A DNA stretch of 64,000 nucleotides from Saposhnikovia divaricata (Eukaryota > Streptophyta > Magnoliopsida > Apiales > Apiaceae). Each line of letters starts with the position of its first letter. Positions within the stretch are counted from its first letter, which is position 1. The notes under the pieces are model-generated. The model worked only from the letters and a program-made list of their open reading frames with translations. It was not told where the DNA came from and did no database searches. Of this stretch, positions 44,547 to 56,196 are shown one piece after another. Location of the stretch: assembly GCA_036435485.1 (NCBI GenBank), contig CM071597.1, forward strand, positions 52,807,881-52,871,880, in the 5' to 3' direction. A program made the position numbers and the translations under genes.

Positions 44547-44761
44547 GGCTTCTCTGTCTGTTTTTTGGAAAAATTTCTTCAGACAACTTTGTTCTCCTCC
44601 TCATTCCGAACCTATTCCTGGTACTCCTTTTTTGAAACTAAACTATTTTATTTAATGCTGTTCAAAATTGTGCTCCCTGCTGTACTGCTGCTCAGTTTTT
44701 TTTGTTCGTGGGTGTTTGTGTAATGATTCTTGGTCAGATATTTGCTTAAATTAAATATAAA

Positions 44762-45729
44762 ATGGGGGAAACTATTGATAATACCCCCGAGAGTAGTGAT
44801 ATAAGTAGCAGGAAATCTGGATTTTACGGAACTCCGTATGTAAATCCTAAGTTCAATGGGATGAATTTTCTGGAATGGTCCAAAGCTTGTACAATGGCAC
44901 TAAAGTCTCATAAAATGATGAATACATCAATGGGAAAGCTAAACAACCTTTGGGAGAAGATCCTACTTTCGATGATTGGGATTCTGAAAATGCCATGGTG
45001 TGTTCATGGTTATCTAACTCTATGGAGGTAGATATTCGAAAAAGCTATATCTTCATTGATGCCGCTGAAGACGTGTGGAATTCTCTCACTCGGACTTATT
45101 CCTTCTCCGGGAATGTAGCCAAGCGGTTTGAGGTAAAGCGGAAGATGTGGGCATTGACTCAAGGAAGCTGTACACTAGCTCAGTATTATTCTGAGCTAAC
45201 ATCATTATGGAGTGAATTGGGACACTACACTATATTTGAGTGTAAAACTGCTGAAGATCAAGAAAAATATCAGAAGATGATCACTGAAGAAAAAGTGATG
45301 AAATTTCTTGATGGATTGTCGGATGAGTATGATTCAATTAAAAATCAACTTATCGGACAAGTTCTATTTCCTACTGTGGAAGAGGCCTATGGTCGTGTCA
45401 GGCTAGAGGAAAGCCGAAAGCAAAGTATGACCCCAATGGTCCCTTCTGATCGATCCGCACTCTTAACTAAGGGTGTTCAGCAATCAGAACCAGAACAGCC
45501 GGAGCATGTGTCAATAGCTGTAATTGGAGAAAGATCTATTCAATGCGACTACTGCAAAAAATTAGGCCACACTCGTGAGACATGTTTTGTTCTGCACCCT
45601 CATCTCAGAATTCGAGGACGAGGTGGGCGTGACCGAGGTGGTTACCGTGGTGTCTCATCTGGTAGAGGCATGGGTAGGGGTTCCTTTAATGCTCATCATA
45701 CTACTTCAGAATGCGAGCCTGACTCTTAA
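44762..45729 (+). pseudogene. gag: Copia gag, frameshifted
   Basis: The ATG at 44762 opens a gag start (KFNGMNFLEWSKACTMALKS) that loses frame near 44930-44960. The downstream frame holds the capsid-like region (EDVWNSLTRTYS, LAQYYSELTSLWSEL, FLDGLSDEYDSIKNQL) and a CX2CX4HX4C zinc knuckle (CDYCKKLGHTRETC), then an RG-rich tail. It ends at TAA 45727-45729, which lies in the same frame as the protease that follows, so this stop is itself a disabling mutation in a normally continuous polyprotein. Confidence 0.9.
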
Positions 45730-45738
45730 ACAGGGACG

Positions 45739-47467
45739 ATGACCGCTTCAGAGCTCAACGCCTTCCGACAATTAATGTCACAAATCAAGACCCCTTCTCC
45801 TACGGCTAATTCTGCCCATGCAGGTATATCCTGTCACCTTACTTCTGATAAATATCCAACATCTTGGATCATTGATTCAGGAGCATCAGCACATATGACT
45901 GGAGATTCTAGTATTCTGGAATCATATCATGACAAAACAGGCAATATACGTGTTGCTAATGGAGATCTTGCACCTATTCATGGACAGGGCACCTTTCTTT
46001 GTCTTTCATCATCATTACCATTATCAGATGTTTTGCATGTTCTTTCTTTATCTGCAAATTTACTATCTGTCCACAGTATTACTGACAACTTCAATTGTTC
46101 GGTAACCTTTTTTTCTTCCCACTGTGTATTTCAGGATCTGGTGACAGGCAAGGTCCTTGGCAGTGGTAAAGTGGTCGATGATCTCTATGTTATGGAAGGG
46201 AATTCTGTTTCTCCTTCAAATTATCAGGTGTCATCTAATTCTGTTTTTGAATCCTTGTATCAATGGCATAGACGGTTAGGTCATCCATCCTTCGGTGTTT
46301 TAACACATCTATTTCCTGCTTTAGTAAAACACTGTAATAAGGAAGATTTTTTTTGTGAACCATGTGAATTGGCTAAACATAAAAGATCAACTTATCCATC
46401 CAGAAATAAAAGAAGTTCTACCTTGTTTTCTATTATTCATACTGATGTTTGGGGTCCATTTAGAAATCCTACACATGATGGGTATAGGTGATTTGTTGTC
46501 TTTGTTGATTGTTATTCTCGACTTACTTGGGTTTATCTTCTTAAACAAAAAATTGAAGTTTTCGGGTGTTTTAAATCTTTTCATCACATGCTACAAACAC
46601 AGTTTAATGCCTCTGTTAAAATCCTTCGAAGTGATAATGGTACTGAATATGGAGGTCCATTTACATCTTATTTGGACACATGTGGTATTATTCATCAAAC
46701 TACTTGTGTTAAAACTTCTCAACAAAATGGGGTAGCCGAAAGGAAAATTGGTCACTTAACACAGGTTGCACGGTCTCTTATGTTAACCATGCATGTTCCT
46801 AAATATCTTTGGGGAGAGGCAGTCATGACTGCTGCATATCTTATCAACCGTCTTCCTACCAAGGTTCTAAAATTCCAAAAACCGTTGTCGTGTTCCTGCA
46901 CCCTCTTCTCATCCACTTCCTCTTCGGATATTTGGGAGTGTATGTTTTGCTCATAATCATGCACCCTCTCGAGATAAGCTTGATTCTCGGGCCCTTAGAT
47001 GTGTTTTCATTGGATATTCCCCCACTCAGAAAGGGTATAAATGTTATCATCCTTCCACACGTCGGGTATTTGTCAGTTACGATGTTACTTTCTGGGAGTC
47101 CATTTCTTATTTCTCTCATGGCTCCTCTTTGCTTCAGGGGGAGATAAACAGACACAGTCTTGATAATGAAACAAATGAGTCAGATCACAGTCTACTTGAT
47201 AGTGAGTCACAGTCACTTCCGTTCATGAATATACCTATTCCAAACATTAGCTCAAAATCGTTGCCTACGAATAATGAGTTCGATGATTTAAATAGGTTTG
47301 ACAAGCCAGATTTGATTACATATTCCAGACGGAGAAGTAATGATATCACCACTTTACCGCATCCAAAGACCTCTGACCTCGAGACAAATCCTGCAACTCC
47401 TATGTTTGATCCAGAAAACGGTAATACTCCTGAACATGATCCTTCTCTAGTCTTCCTATTGCCATAA
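45739..47467 (+). pseudogene. pol: Copia protease and integrase region, broken
   Basis: Protease with DSGASAHMTG. The pre-integrase HHCC finger (WHRRLGH...CEPC). Integrase core with Asp (HTDVWGPF), Asp (SDNGTEYGG) and Glu (QQNGVAERK). An in-frame TGA at 46489-46491 cuts the integrase. A frameshift near 46900-46930 moves the integrase C-terminal region to another frame, and a further shift restores the original frame before reverse transcriptase. Confidence 0.9.
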
Positions 47468-47489
47468 GAAAGGGTGTACGTTCTTGCAC

Positions 47490-49116
47490 TAACCATCCTA
47501 TCTCAAATTTTGTATCTTATAATGCATTATCTCCTTCTTCATTTGCTTTTGTATCATCCTTGTCGAGTGTTTTTGTTCCTCATACTTGGCAGGATGCTTT
47601 ATGTGATCCTAAATGGAAGGATGCCATGATAGAGGAAATGAATGCATTGAAACATAATAACACTTGGGAGTTAACTCGTCTTCCTACTGAAAGGAAACTA
47701 GTAGGATGCAGATGGGTGTTCACTGTGAAACAAAAGCCTAATGGATTGGTTGATAGGTACAAAGCAAGACTTGTGGCAAAAGGGTATACTCAGACTTATG
47801 GGATTGATTATCAGAAAACTTTTGCTCCAGTGGCAAAGATGGCCTCTATTCGAATCTTGATATCATGTGCAGCGAATCTTGGATGGGAACTTCAGCAGTT
47901 GGATGTGAAAAATGCATTCTTGCATGGAGACCTAAAAGAAGAGGTCTACATGGATATCCCACCAGGCTTTTCTACAGCTGCAACCATTGGGAAAGTGTGT
48001 AAATTAAAGAAGACTATTTATGGTTTGAAGCAGTCTCCAAGAGATTGGTTTGACAAATTCCAGAGAGCAATGGTTAAATTTGACTATAAACAGAGCGATT
48101 CGGATCACACAATGTTTATAAAGAGAAGGGCGGAAAAAATCACAGTCTTGATTGTCTATTTTGATGATATTGTGATCACTGGCAACGATACATTTGAGAT
48201 TGTAGATGTAAAACAGAAACTGGCCTCTGAGTTTGAGATGAAAGATTTGGGAAAACTACGGTATTTCCTTAGAATTGAAGTCTCCAGAAGTTCAGGTGGC
48301 ATCTTCCTTTCTCAACGGAAGTATACACTTGACCTTTTGAAAGAAACTGGTATATTGGGATGTAGACCTGCAGACTCTCCTATAGAAGCGAATCATAAAC
48401 TTTGTGGAGAAACAGGTGATATTGTCGATAAATCCCAATATCAGAGATTGGTTGGTAGGCTGATTTATCTTTCACATACACGACCAAATATAGCATATGC
48501 GGTGGGAATTGTAAGCAGATATATGCATGACCCTCGACAACCTCATTTGGATGCAGTTTATATGATATTAAGGTATCTTAAGGCTGCCCCCGGAAAGGGA
48601 GTAATGTTTAGTAAAAACATTCGCCTCGAGATTGAGGGCTATACAGATTCAGATTGGGATTGGGCTGGTTGTCTAGATGACCAACGTTCCACTTCAGGAT
48701 ATTGTACGTTTGTTGGAGGTAACTTAGTTACTTGGCGAAGCAAGAAACAACCTGTTGTTGCTTTATCTAGTGTTGAGGCAGAGTACAGAGCAATGGCTAA
48801 AGGAGTGTGCGAACTGTTATGGATAAGGCTTCTTATTCAAGAATTAGGCCTTTCATCCGGAAATCCTATCAAGCTGTATTGTGACAACAAGGCCGCTATT
48901 AACATTGTTCACAACCCAGTTCAACACGATCGGACTAAACATATCGAGATTGATCGGCATTTTATCAAAGAAAAAATTAATAGTGATGTTATTAACATTC
49001 ACTTTGTACAATCAGAAGACCAATTAGCCGATGTCTTAACTAAGGGTTTAACCGGGAAAATGTTACATCCACATATTGGCAAGTTGGGCATGAGTGATAT
49101 ATATGCATCAACTTGA
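47490..49116 (+). pseudogene. pol: Copia reverse transcriptase and RNase H
   Basis: About 1.6 kb of continuous open frame. Copia RT landmarks: WRWVF-type CRWVFTVKQK, YKARLVAKGY, QLDVKNAFLHGDL, YGLKQSPRDWF and the catalytic YFDDIV (most relatives have YVDDI). RNase H: GYTDSDWDWAG, TSGYCTFVG, SSVEAEYRA, and D and H in YCDNKAA and DRHFIKEK. This domain is intact but has no start of its own. It depended on the disrupted polyprotein. Confidence 0.93.
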
Positions 49117-49123
49117 GGGGGAG
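49113..49123 (+). promoter_or_regulatory. Polypurine tract
   Basis: A purine-rich GAGGGGGAG stretch ends immediately before the TGTTAAG of the 3' LTR, the normal site for plus-strand priming. Confidence 0.8.
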
Positions 49124-49198
49124 TGTTAAGATATTCAACCATTCAACAACTACAATTCAACATTCAACAAACTGACATATGCAGTGATGTATCAATAG
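49124..49198 (+). repeat. Copia 3' LTR, left part
   Basis: Matches the 5' LTR from its first base to GTATCAATAG, lacking the 11-bp CACCAACCATT. Sequence homology resumes at about 52165. Confidence 0.93.
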
Positions 49199-50137
49199 CA
49201 TGGTTATTGAGTCGACGACTAGTCGGTGACTAGTCGCCCAGTCGGTATTTTGGAAAAAGTCGACAAGCGACTTATTAATCTGGCGTCCATGGGTTTTACC
49301 CGACCCGGTACCCGACCCGAATCTTCAGATATAGGGTTTTTTAGACAATACTTACGTGATTTTAGTCTCCAAAAAAAGAAAGAGGGCTTTGGGCGGCTAC
49401 AACAACAGTTTAACACAACAGATCGGCCTCCAATTCGTCTCCAATTAACAGATCGGTCGTCTCCGGTGATAAATTCCGGCAACACAAGCTCGACTCCGGT
49501 AAGCATCTCTTCTGTTCTTCTTCACCTCTTCTTCTGTTCTTATCTGTTCTTCTCTACTTCCTTCTTCTGTTCTTTTTCTCTTCTTCTCTATTTTCTTCTT
49601 TTGTCCTCTGACGTATGCATATACACACATATGCGTGTGTATATATGTAAACTTTTTATAAAAAAATGTTTTTTAATTAATCTTTTTTTACTTTTCTGTT
49701 TCTTTTTTTTTAATTTCATTACTTGTACACACAAAACGAATTTTCCTTCTTCAAAAAATCGAATTTTATTAGTTCATTGCACAAAAAAATCAATTTTCAA
49801 ATCTTAATTTATTTTTAAATTGATTTCATCAGTTTTAAACTAAATTATCTTATCAAATCTTTACATTATTTTATTATAATCAATTTTATCAAATCTTTGA
49901 ATTATTTTGCAAATCTTTTAGTAGAATTTTTTTACAAATTTATTTCAATCTTTTCAAATTTATTCCAATCTTTACAAATTTCAAATCTTTACAAATTTTC
50001 GATCTTTACACTTCAGACTTCAGAGACTTCAGAGAGTTCACTTCATCTTACGCTTACTGCCATGGCATTTCTTTATCTTTCTGCAGTGTTCTTACTTCTT
50101 TGCCTCTGCAACAATAAATCAAAATTAATCAAAGGTC

Positions 50138-50455
50138 ATGGAGCCAGAAAACAATTGGCAAGAGCTAGCTAAAGATCCTAAACGAAAAGCTAAGTCGTGT
50201 GATCCGGGATGGAAATTTGTTGTGTGGCCAGACCTAAGTAATAAAGATAAGGTGAAGTGTGTTCTTTGTGGGAATGAAAATCGTGGCGGAATTAACAGGT
50301 TCAAGCAGCATTTGATTGGCGGTTTTCCGGATATTATGAAATGTCCGAAAACAACAAGGGAGATTGCCAAAGAGATGGATGATTATGTGCAAAGCAAAAA
50401 GAAAAGTAAAACAGCCAAGAATCAGAATCAGTTACAAGAAGAAGCTATGAGGTAA
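50138..50455 (+). pseudogene. hAT transposase N-terminal piece (BED zinc finger)
   Basis: About 105 codons from ATG. A BED-type finger is visible (CVLCGNENRGGINRFKQHL followed by C), with a Lys-rich tail and a stop. The transposase frame resumes one base out (GNGGIHWAIWTRFKPPTF), so either a short intron or a frameshift separates it from the next piece. Confidence 0.8.
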
Positions 50456-50457
50456 TG

Positions 50458-51137
50458 GTGGAATCCATTGGGCAATATGGACCAGGTTTAAACCTCCAAC
50501 ATTCCATGATGTAAGGCTTCCTCTACTTAAAAAGGCAAAGGAAGATACAGAAAAATTAAAGGAAAAGCATGAGAAGGCATGGAGGAAACATGGTTGCACT
50601 CTAATGACTGATGGATGGACTGATAGGCGAGGAAGACATCTTATAAACTTCTTGGCTAATAGTCCCGAAGGCACATTTTTCTTAGGTTCTGTTGATGCTT
50701 CAGGAGAATCACACGATGGACAGATGCTGGCCAACTTGCTCGAGAAACAAATCAAGGATATTGGTGAAAAAAATGTGGTGCAGGTGGTGTCGGATAATGG
50801 GGCAAATTACAAGCTAGCTGGTGGGATCTTAGAGATTCGAATACCTACTTTGTTTTGGACTCCATGCGCTGCTCATTGTATTGACTTAATGTTAGAGGAC
50901 ATTGGCAAGATTCCAAGCATTAAGAAATCAATTAATCAGGCAAGAAGGTGCACCACATTTATCTATAGGCATGGTCGTGTCCATCATGCTTTGAGAGAGA
51001 AGACTAATGGAATGGATTTAGTGAGGACCGGGGCTACAAGATTTGCAACTGCCTTTTTAACATTGCAGAGCTTGAAGTGGCATAGGCCTGCATTGCGCTT
51101 ATTGTTTACTGATCGGAATTGGGACAGATCCTCGTAA
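50458..51137 (+). pseudogene. hAT transposase central piece (DUF659)
   Basis: Contains MTDGWTDRRGRHLINFL (first acidic residue region), VVSDNGANYKLAGG (second Asp) and PCAAHCIDLMLEDIGK, the DUF659 block of plant hAT transposases. It ends at a TAA just after TDRNWDRSS. The following ~150-200 residues normally found in the family are absent. Confidence 0.85.
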
Positions 51138-51231
51138 GTCTTTTTAAAATCTTGATAGAAATATGAAACGCATACTAGTAGTTAGCTTTAAAAAAATGCT
51201 TATCTTGTGTTATTGATTTCTTATTTATATT

Positions 51232-51906
51232 AGTTGATTGGTGGGATGCTTATGGAGGTCGTGCAATTGAGCTTCAATCATTTGCGAAGCGTATTGTTGG
51301 TTTATGTTGTTCATCTTCCGGTTGTGAACGCAATTGGAGTACATTTGAATTTGTAAGAGATTATTATTTCTTAAAGTATTGTTATCAATTTGCAACTATT
51401 TATGGTTAAGGCCTAATTGTTTATTATTCATTTGATTAATTTAGATACATACAAAGAAGAGGAACAGGTTGGAACATCAACGTTTGAATGATTTGGTGTA
51501 TATCCAATACAACCGGAAGATAGATTCAAGATTCAAAAAAAGACGTGAACAAGGAAAGAAATTTAATCCACTTGTACTTGATGAGTTGGAATGGACTAGT
51601 GAGTGGATTGACAATATTGAGGATAGATTTTGGAGTGCAGTGGATATTGCTTCTGGGGCATCAGAAGCACTCGAGGGATGCAATCTTCCAAGGAGAGCAA
51701 GAGGCGATTCCACTAGTGATGTGCTTACTTATACTCGACGCAGCACTAGTTCGACTCCACATGATCCTCTTGATGATGAAGAAGACTATATTAATGATGA
51801 TGAGGAAGTGGAGGATGATTATGGTTTACCACCCGACCCACCCGTGGAGAACACTCAAGGAGATGGAGACTTTAATGATGATTTCATAATGGATGACTAT
51901 GTTTGA
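51232..51906 (+). pseudogene. hAT transposase C-terminal dimerisation piece
   Basis: Short exon-like WWDAYGG...FAKRIVGLCCSSSGCERNWSTFEF (hATC motif) at about 51232-51352, then an AG-bounded second segment from about 51445 (IHTKKRNRLEHQRLNDLVYI) to the stop at 51906. The C-terminus is strongly acidic. Direct adjacency to the DUF659 piece shows an internal deletion. Confidence 0.82.
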
Positions 51907-52164
51907 TTAGTTGATTTCACTCATTGTTATGTTTTTATTTGCTTAGGCCCTAAAAATGCTTGACATTTGGTATTTGAACTTATTAACTACTACGTTTGAT
52001 TTCAACTATGAATTTGATATGTGTTAACCTATATATTATATGTATAATATTCTAAATATAGGTATATGAACGACTTGTCGACTTTTTTCGACTAGTCGGG
52101 CGACTTGTCGACTAGTCGATTCCACGGTACCCGAGCGCCGAGCCTCGACTTGGCGCCGTGATAA

Positions 52165-52316
52165 ATTCAATAGGTTTTACTGTAGCATTTTCTTCTAATA
52201 TAAGCCATGTATCGACCTCTCACTATATACAACAATATTACATCTCTTGCTATATCTCTTGATACTCTCTCATCTTTTGCTATATCTAGTATTACATAAA
52301 TATATACAATTTATCA
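52165..52316 (+). repeat. Copia 3' LTR, right part
   Basis: Resumes at TTCAATAGGTTTTACTG and ends TATACAATTTATCA, followed by the ATTTT target duplication. It differs from the 5' LTR at a few positions (for example ATCGACC for ATCAACC). Confidence 0.92.
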
Positions 52317-52321
52317 ATTTT

Positions 52322-53137
52322 TTTTATTAAAAAAACCATAAATTGCTTATAAGTATTCATTCCTTGTCATGCAACTTATACTATTATATTTGTTTTTAAA
52401 AAATATATTTTGATCCAGCTTAATCAAATTGCAACTCATTATATATAAATATTTTTTTCATTCTACCCACATCAAAATTACTTGCAAGCAATAGTCTCTA
52501 TCTTGCAGGTATACTTCTTCATACAAGAATGAGCTCTTGCTCTAGGCTCCCACTCCTTTGACAGAGGTCAAACGGTTAAAGCCCTTTCTAAGGCAAAATA
52601 GGTGCGTAACTATGTTCAACAAGCACAAATAAATAGAGTTAAATATTGTTAAATAATATACTCTAAATTGATGAACATATTTCTTAGCAAAAAGACATCG
52701 ACTTAACGGAAGTTATCATCAAGGTAAAAGGTGTCGCAAAGCAAATTTTTTGTCATATTCAGCATAACATGTACAAATTCAGTCCACTTTACAAGAAGTT
52801 AAAATTTTAAACTGCTTTTTGATTGTTGTTATTAGGTAATTACTTGAGGAATTGCTAGCAGAATTGTTACTACCGCAGCTTGGTTAAAAGGAAAAGCAAT
52901 TGTCGAAATATTTACCAGTATTCACGGAGTTTATATACAGGAATCAACATACTTTTCGTTATAATATACTGAAAGTGTAATGATTTGGTGAAGATTAATT
53001 GCTTACCTAAGAAATTCCTGCAATGAGAGAATGAGGTTTAGGAACCTTCAAGATTTTCACACCAACAGTGTACTTGAAAAAGGTATATCACTAAAGATGC
53101 AAGTTTCCAAGACCATGTCCCAGAGGCCAGGAGCTGC
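52322..53137. other. Intergenic DNA and 3' flank of the ARM gene
   Basis: About 800 bp, AT-rich. The part adjacent to 53138 is probably the ARM gene's 3' UTR. Nothing else is recognised. Confidence 0.6.
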
Positions 53138-54514
53138 TCAATCATCGGCTATCTCCAAGTCATAAATACGTGCATCAGATGCTCGAATTTGCATCAGTCT
53201 ATTTTGCATATTCTGGAATGAAGGTACATTTACAGCATCAGCTATTCTGGGATGCAATAATGGATCTTCAGAAAAATTAACAAGGGCTTCTGCAGCATTA
53301 TCTATCAGATCATCTGAACCATCCTGCAACATATTTGTAAGGAGAGGGATTACCCCAGCATTAGCAAGGGCCATCCTATCTGTTTTGTTGTAACTTAGCT
53401 GAGCTATTACCCCAGAAACTCTCTCCTTAACATCACCAGTATCACTACTACTTAGAAGCTCAACAAGAAGCGGAATTGCTCCTGACCTCTGGATAACAGA
53501 GAATGAATGTTTGTAACTTGAGAGATTCCACAGAACATCAGCTGCTGCAGCCTTGGCTTCACTGTTATTTCCTCCAAGGATTCTTACTAAATGTTCCGCA
53601 ATTGTTAGAGCATTTGGTTCGTCAACAGCCAAAACGCAAAAGACGTCCTCCGCGATCTCCTTCCCCATGGGTTTGGGTCCTTGAAGAAGGTCAGAATATA
53701 AAGGAATAGTTCCAGCTTCAGCAACTGGCCTAATGAAATTGGCATGAGATGATATCACGCCAAGGGCATTACTAGAAACCAATTTTGCTGAAGAATCACC
53801 ATCACGAAGTAATTCAGTAAGCACCTGAATAGAACCTAAATCAACGAGCATTCGCCTTGCTCTTTGGACCAACCCAAGCAAACCAATTGCCTGTGCAGCT
53901 CTAGTTCTAGATATCATGCTGCCCTGTCTAGCAGATTCAACAATAAAATTAACACAACCCAAACTATAAATAACTCTCCTAGCCTCTCTCGACAGTGCCA
54001 ACGTGCTCAATATCTCTAATAAGAATTTCCGCAAACCATCAAAGCAGGATTTCAACATACCAAGTATGACTTCTAGCCCTTCAACACCAAATAGAATCAT
54101 CTGATCAGCATCACCAAAGGCAACAACATTTCTAAGGCACATAAGAAGAATCTTCTGTACATGGCCTTCTGTGTGTGGTAATATGCTCAAAATAAATTTA
54201 GTGGCACCAGTTTGGGCAATGATTGCAGCCAATCGGCCATCCCCTTGACAAGCAATGCATTTTAGGAAGTAAGCGCATGCTGTCAACATCGATGTACTTT
54301 CAGTTTTAGAACTGCAAAGGAGGCTGACTACAATGGGCACAGTCTGCACTATTATGCTCTCAGGTGCATGGCTGGACAGACGAGCAAGCTTAATTGTAGC
54401 TTGTACACGGAGGGCCTCATCATGGCCTAGAATAACCTCCTGGTAAAGATGAAATGCGTTTTCCCACCTAGTGCTACTTTCTGGTTGTTTTCCCTCTGAC
54501 CCTGACTGATCCAT
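53138..54514 (-). CDS. Armadillo-repeat protein
   Basis: An uninterrupted 458-residue frame starting at ATG 54512-54514 and ending LEIADD. From residue ~40 it is built of ARM-type helical repeats of about 40 residues. Clear examples are SNALGVISSHANFIRPVAEA, VLWNLSSYKHSFSVIQRSGA, VIAQLSYNKTDRMALANAGV and EALVNFSEDPLLHPRIADA, each followed by an IPLL..LL-like helix. ARM solenoids bind partner proteins. There is no U-box, F-box or kinase domain in this frame, so the specific role is not deducible. The nearest known class is plant 'ARM repeat superfamily' proteins. A leader intron is likely (donor after 55421, acceptor at 54557-54558). Confidence 0.93.
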   Translation of the reverse strand: MDQSGSEGKQPESSTRWENAFHLYQEVILGHDEALRVQATIKLARLSSHAPESIIVQTVPIVVSLLCSSKTESTSMLTACAYFLKCIACQGDGRLAAIIAQTGATKFILSILPHTEGHVQKILLMCLRNVVAFGDADQMILFGVEGLEVILGMLKSCFDGLRKFLLEILSTLALSREARRVIYSLGCVNFIVESARQGSMISRTRAAQAIGLLGLVQRARRMLVDLGSIQVLTELLRDGDSSAKLVSSNALGVISSHANFIRPVAEAGTIPLYSDLLQGPKPMGKEIAEDVFCVLAVDEPNALTIAEHLVRILGGNNSEAKAAAADVLWNLSSYKHSFSVIQRSGAIPLLVELLSSSDTGDVKERVSGVIAQLSYNKTDRMALANAGVIPLLTNMLQDGSDDLIDNAAEALVNFSEDPLLHPRIADAVNVPSFQNMQNRLMQIRASDARIYDLEIADD

Positions 54515-55420
54515 TGAGGAAGTTATAAAGAAACAGATGATCGATCACTACTATTACTGTGATTTTAAAAAAGAAAGAGAAAACAATATGAATTACAATC
54601 CATAGTGAAGTATTATCCCAGTAAATAAATGTAAAATAAAAGCACATCAGCTCTTCAGTTAAGCAAGATAAACAGATAATATCTGCGTTTAGATCACTTG
54701 TTTATTGTTATGATGCAAGGTGTGCAAAAGGTCATCTGAATCGAACAAAAGAAACTAAGGCAAAGAAAGTTAAACAAAATGGATGCTGGTACATAAATAC
54801 ACTTGCCTTTTCACTAATCCGTAACAACACAAGTCAGCAACAAAAGAATATCCCAACTATATTCTGGTTGTGAACTTTTATCCCAACTGTAAGAGAACGA
54901 CGCAAGGGAGAAAAGTTTAAGAAATGAAACACCGCAAATTTCCAATCATGAGGTTTATGAAGAAAACGAGCAAGGAGAAGAGCCTTTCCAACCACAAGCA
55001 CTGGCTTACCCTATGACAATCGAGCTTGTAAATAGTCCTAATTATATCAAATTTTGAATAATCCTAGTAAAAAAAGCCTAATCACTGAAAACAAAATCGT
55101 ATTATATTTTTTTACCAACCAAAATATGTTAGGCAATCATTATTCAAATGTTGATTTCAACCATTGTATTCTGTTAAACAATGCACAATTGAGAAGGAAG
55201 CAATGATTTCTAAATCAGCAAATTTAGCTACAAATCAAATATGCTTTATTTCCGTATCCATAAATTAGAGGTTTAAGTTTAAATCATGTTGCTCGTAACA
55301 TGTTCTGATTAGGTGTCCCAGTTAATGTATAATTATAATTACACAATTACTTAACACATAATTAGTGTATGATAAAAGCTTAATCGTACACAGTAGAACA
55401 AGACGAAGAGATAATATTAC

Positions 55421-55550
55421 CAGCAAGGAATATGATCAAGCCAAGTAGCAACAGCAGCAAACAACAATCCACCCAAAATCAAAATCAACCCAGCTTCTTC
55501 TTCATTTGATCACTTCCATTCTCAATTTTTTGACGAGAAATATTTATATC
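55421..55550 (-). other. Probable 5'-UTR exon and promoter of the ARM gene
   Basis: On the minus strand a TATAAATA-like element (55541-55550) precedes about 120 nt ending CTTGCTG|GTAATATT, a good donor. The coding exon begins after TTAAAATCACAG. The inferred leader intron is about 860 bp. No alternative ATG upstream was judged convincing. Confidence 0.5.
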
Positions 55551-55559
55551 TGTACATCC

Positions 55560-56196
55560 TGTTAGGCCCAACACTGAGACTACTAAAGGCCCAACTTACG
55601 AGGAGGCCTGTTTAGCTTCCAACACAGGAGGGCCGAGGCCCATGCTTTAAATATATCCTTACCTTTATTTCGTATTTGTTTATATAAACATTACTTGGCT
55701 ATTATTAATTAATTAATTAAAAAGATTGTGTAAGAATCACCAGCAAATTAGCGATCTTTTATTTAAGTTGTGGTCCCCAACCAATGAAAGGAAATAAAAT
55801 AATAAAAAACGGGGTATTCTTTTTTCTCTCTAAATCTTTCCAAAAGTGGGAAGAATAGTTTGAAGACAAAAAAATTCATAAAAAATAATCTAAATCTTTA
55901 GAAATCTTTTCTTTTCTTCCTATAAAAATTTTTCGGGAAGAAGGTGAAGAATCAAATCTAAACTTTTTTTCCTTTTCTTTTCTTTTCTATCGAGAATCTC
56001 ATATCAAAAATGGAAAGTAAATATTTTATTGTGTAATGAAGGAAATATTTAACGTAATCAATACCGAATAAATCTAAAATCAATAAATATATGTGTTATA
56101 TGCGACACTCTTTTGCGTGTAAATATTTTGTTCCACATCTCTGACAAAAAAAAAAAGAAGCAAAATACAGGACTCTCCTTCGAATAAAGTTTTCTC
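55560..56196. other. Bidirectional intergenic region
   Basis: About 640 bp separates the divergent ARM and HMA genes. Pyrimidine-rich and A-rich stretches only. No distinct motif is called. Confidence 0.6.

Larger units (their letters stand above)
49199..52160. mobile_element. hAT element nested in the Copia 3' LTR
   Basis: The left end CATGGTTATTGAGTCGACGA and the inverted right end CACGGCGCCAAGTCGAGGC are imperfect terminal repeats. Many CGACTAGTCG palindromes lie just inside both ends (49215-49245, 52075-52125), as in hAT subterminal binding sites. The left flank ATCAATAG corresponds to TTCAATAG on the right, an imperfect 8-bp duplication preceded by five extra bases. Three transposase pieces are present but the middle is missing. 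Confidence 0.82.
44021..52316 (+). mobile_element. Ty1/Copia LTR retrotransposon, hAT-interrupted
   Basis: 5' LTR 44021-44249, tRNA-Met-type primer site, gag, protease, integrase, reverse transcriptase and RNase H in Copia order, polypurine tract, and a 3' LTR split by a hAT element. The 5-bp target duplication ATTTT is at 44016-44020 and 52317-52321. LTR halves differ by only a handful of substitutions plus one 11-bp duplication in the 5' LTR, so insertion is fairly recent. Stops and frameshifts in gag and pol make it non-autonomous now. Without the hAT the element is about 5.3 kb. Confidence 0.95.

Noticed and set aside
53503..53709. Plus-strand frame opposite the ARM gene
   Set aside because: A shadow of the well-supported minus-strand ARM-repeat coding sequence.
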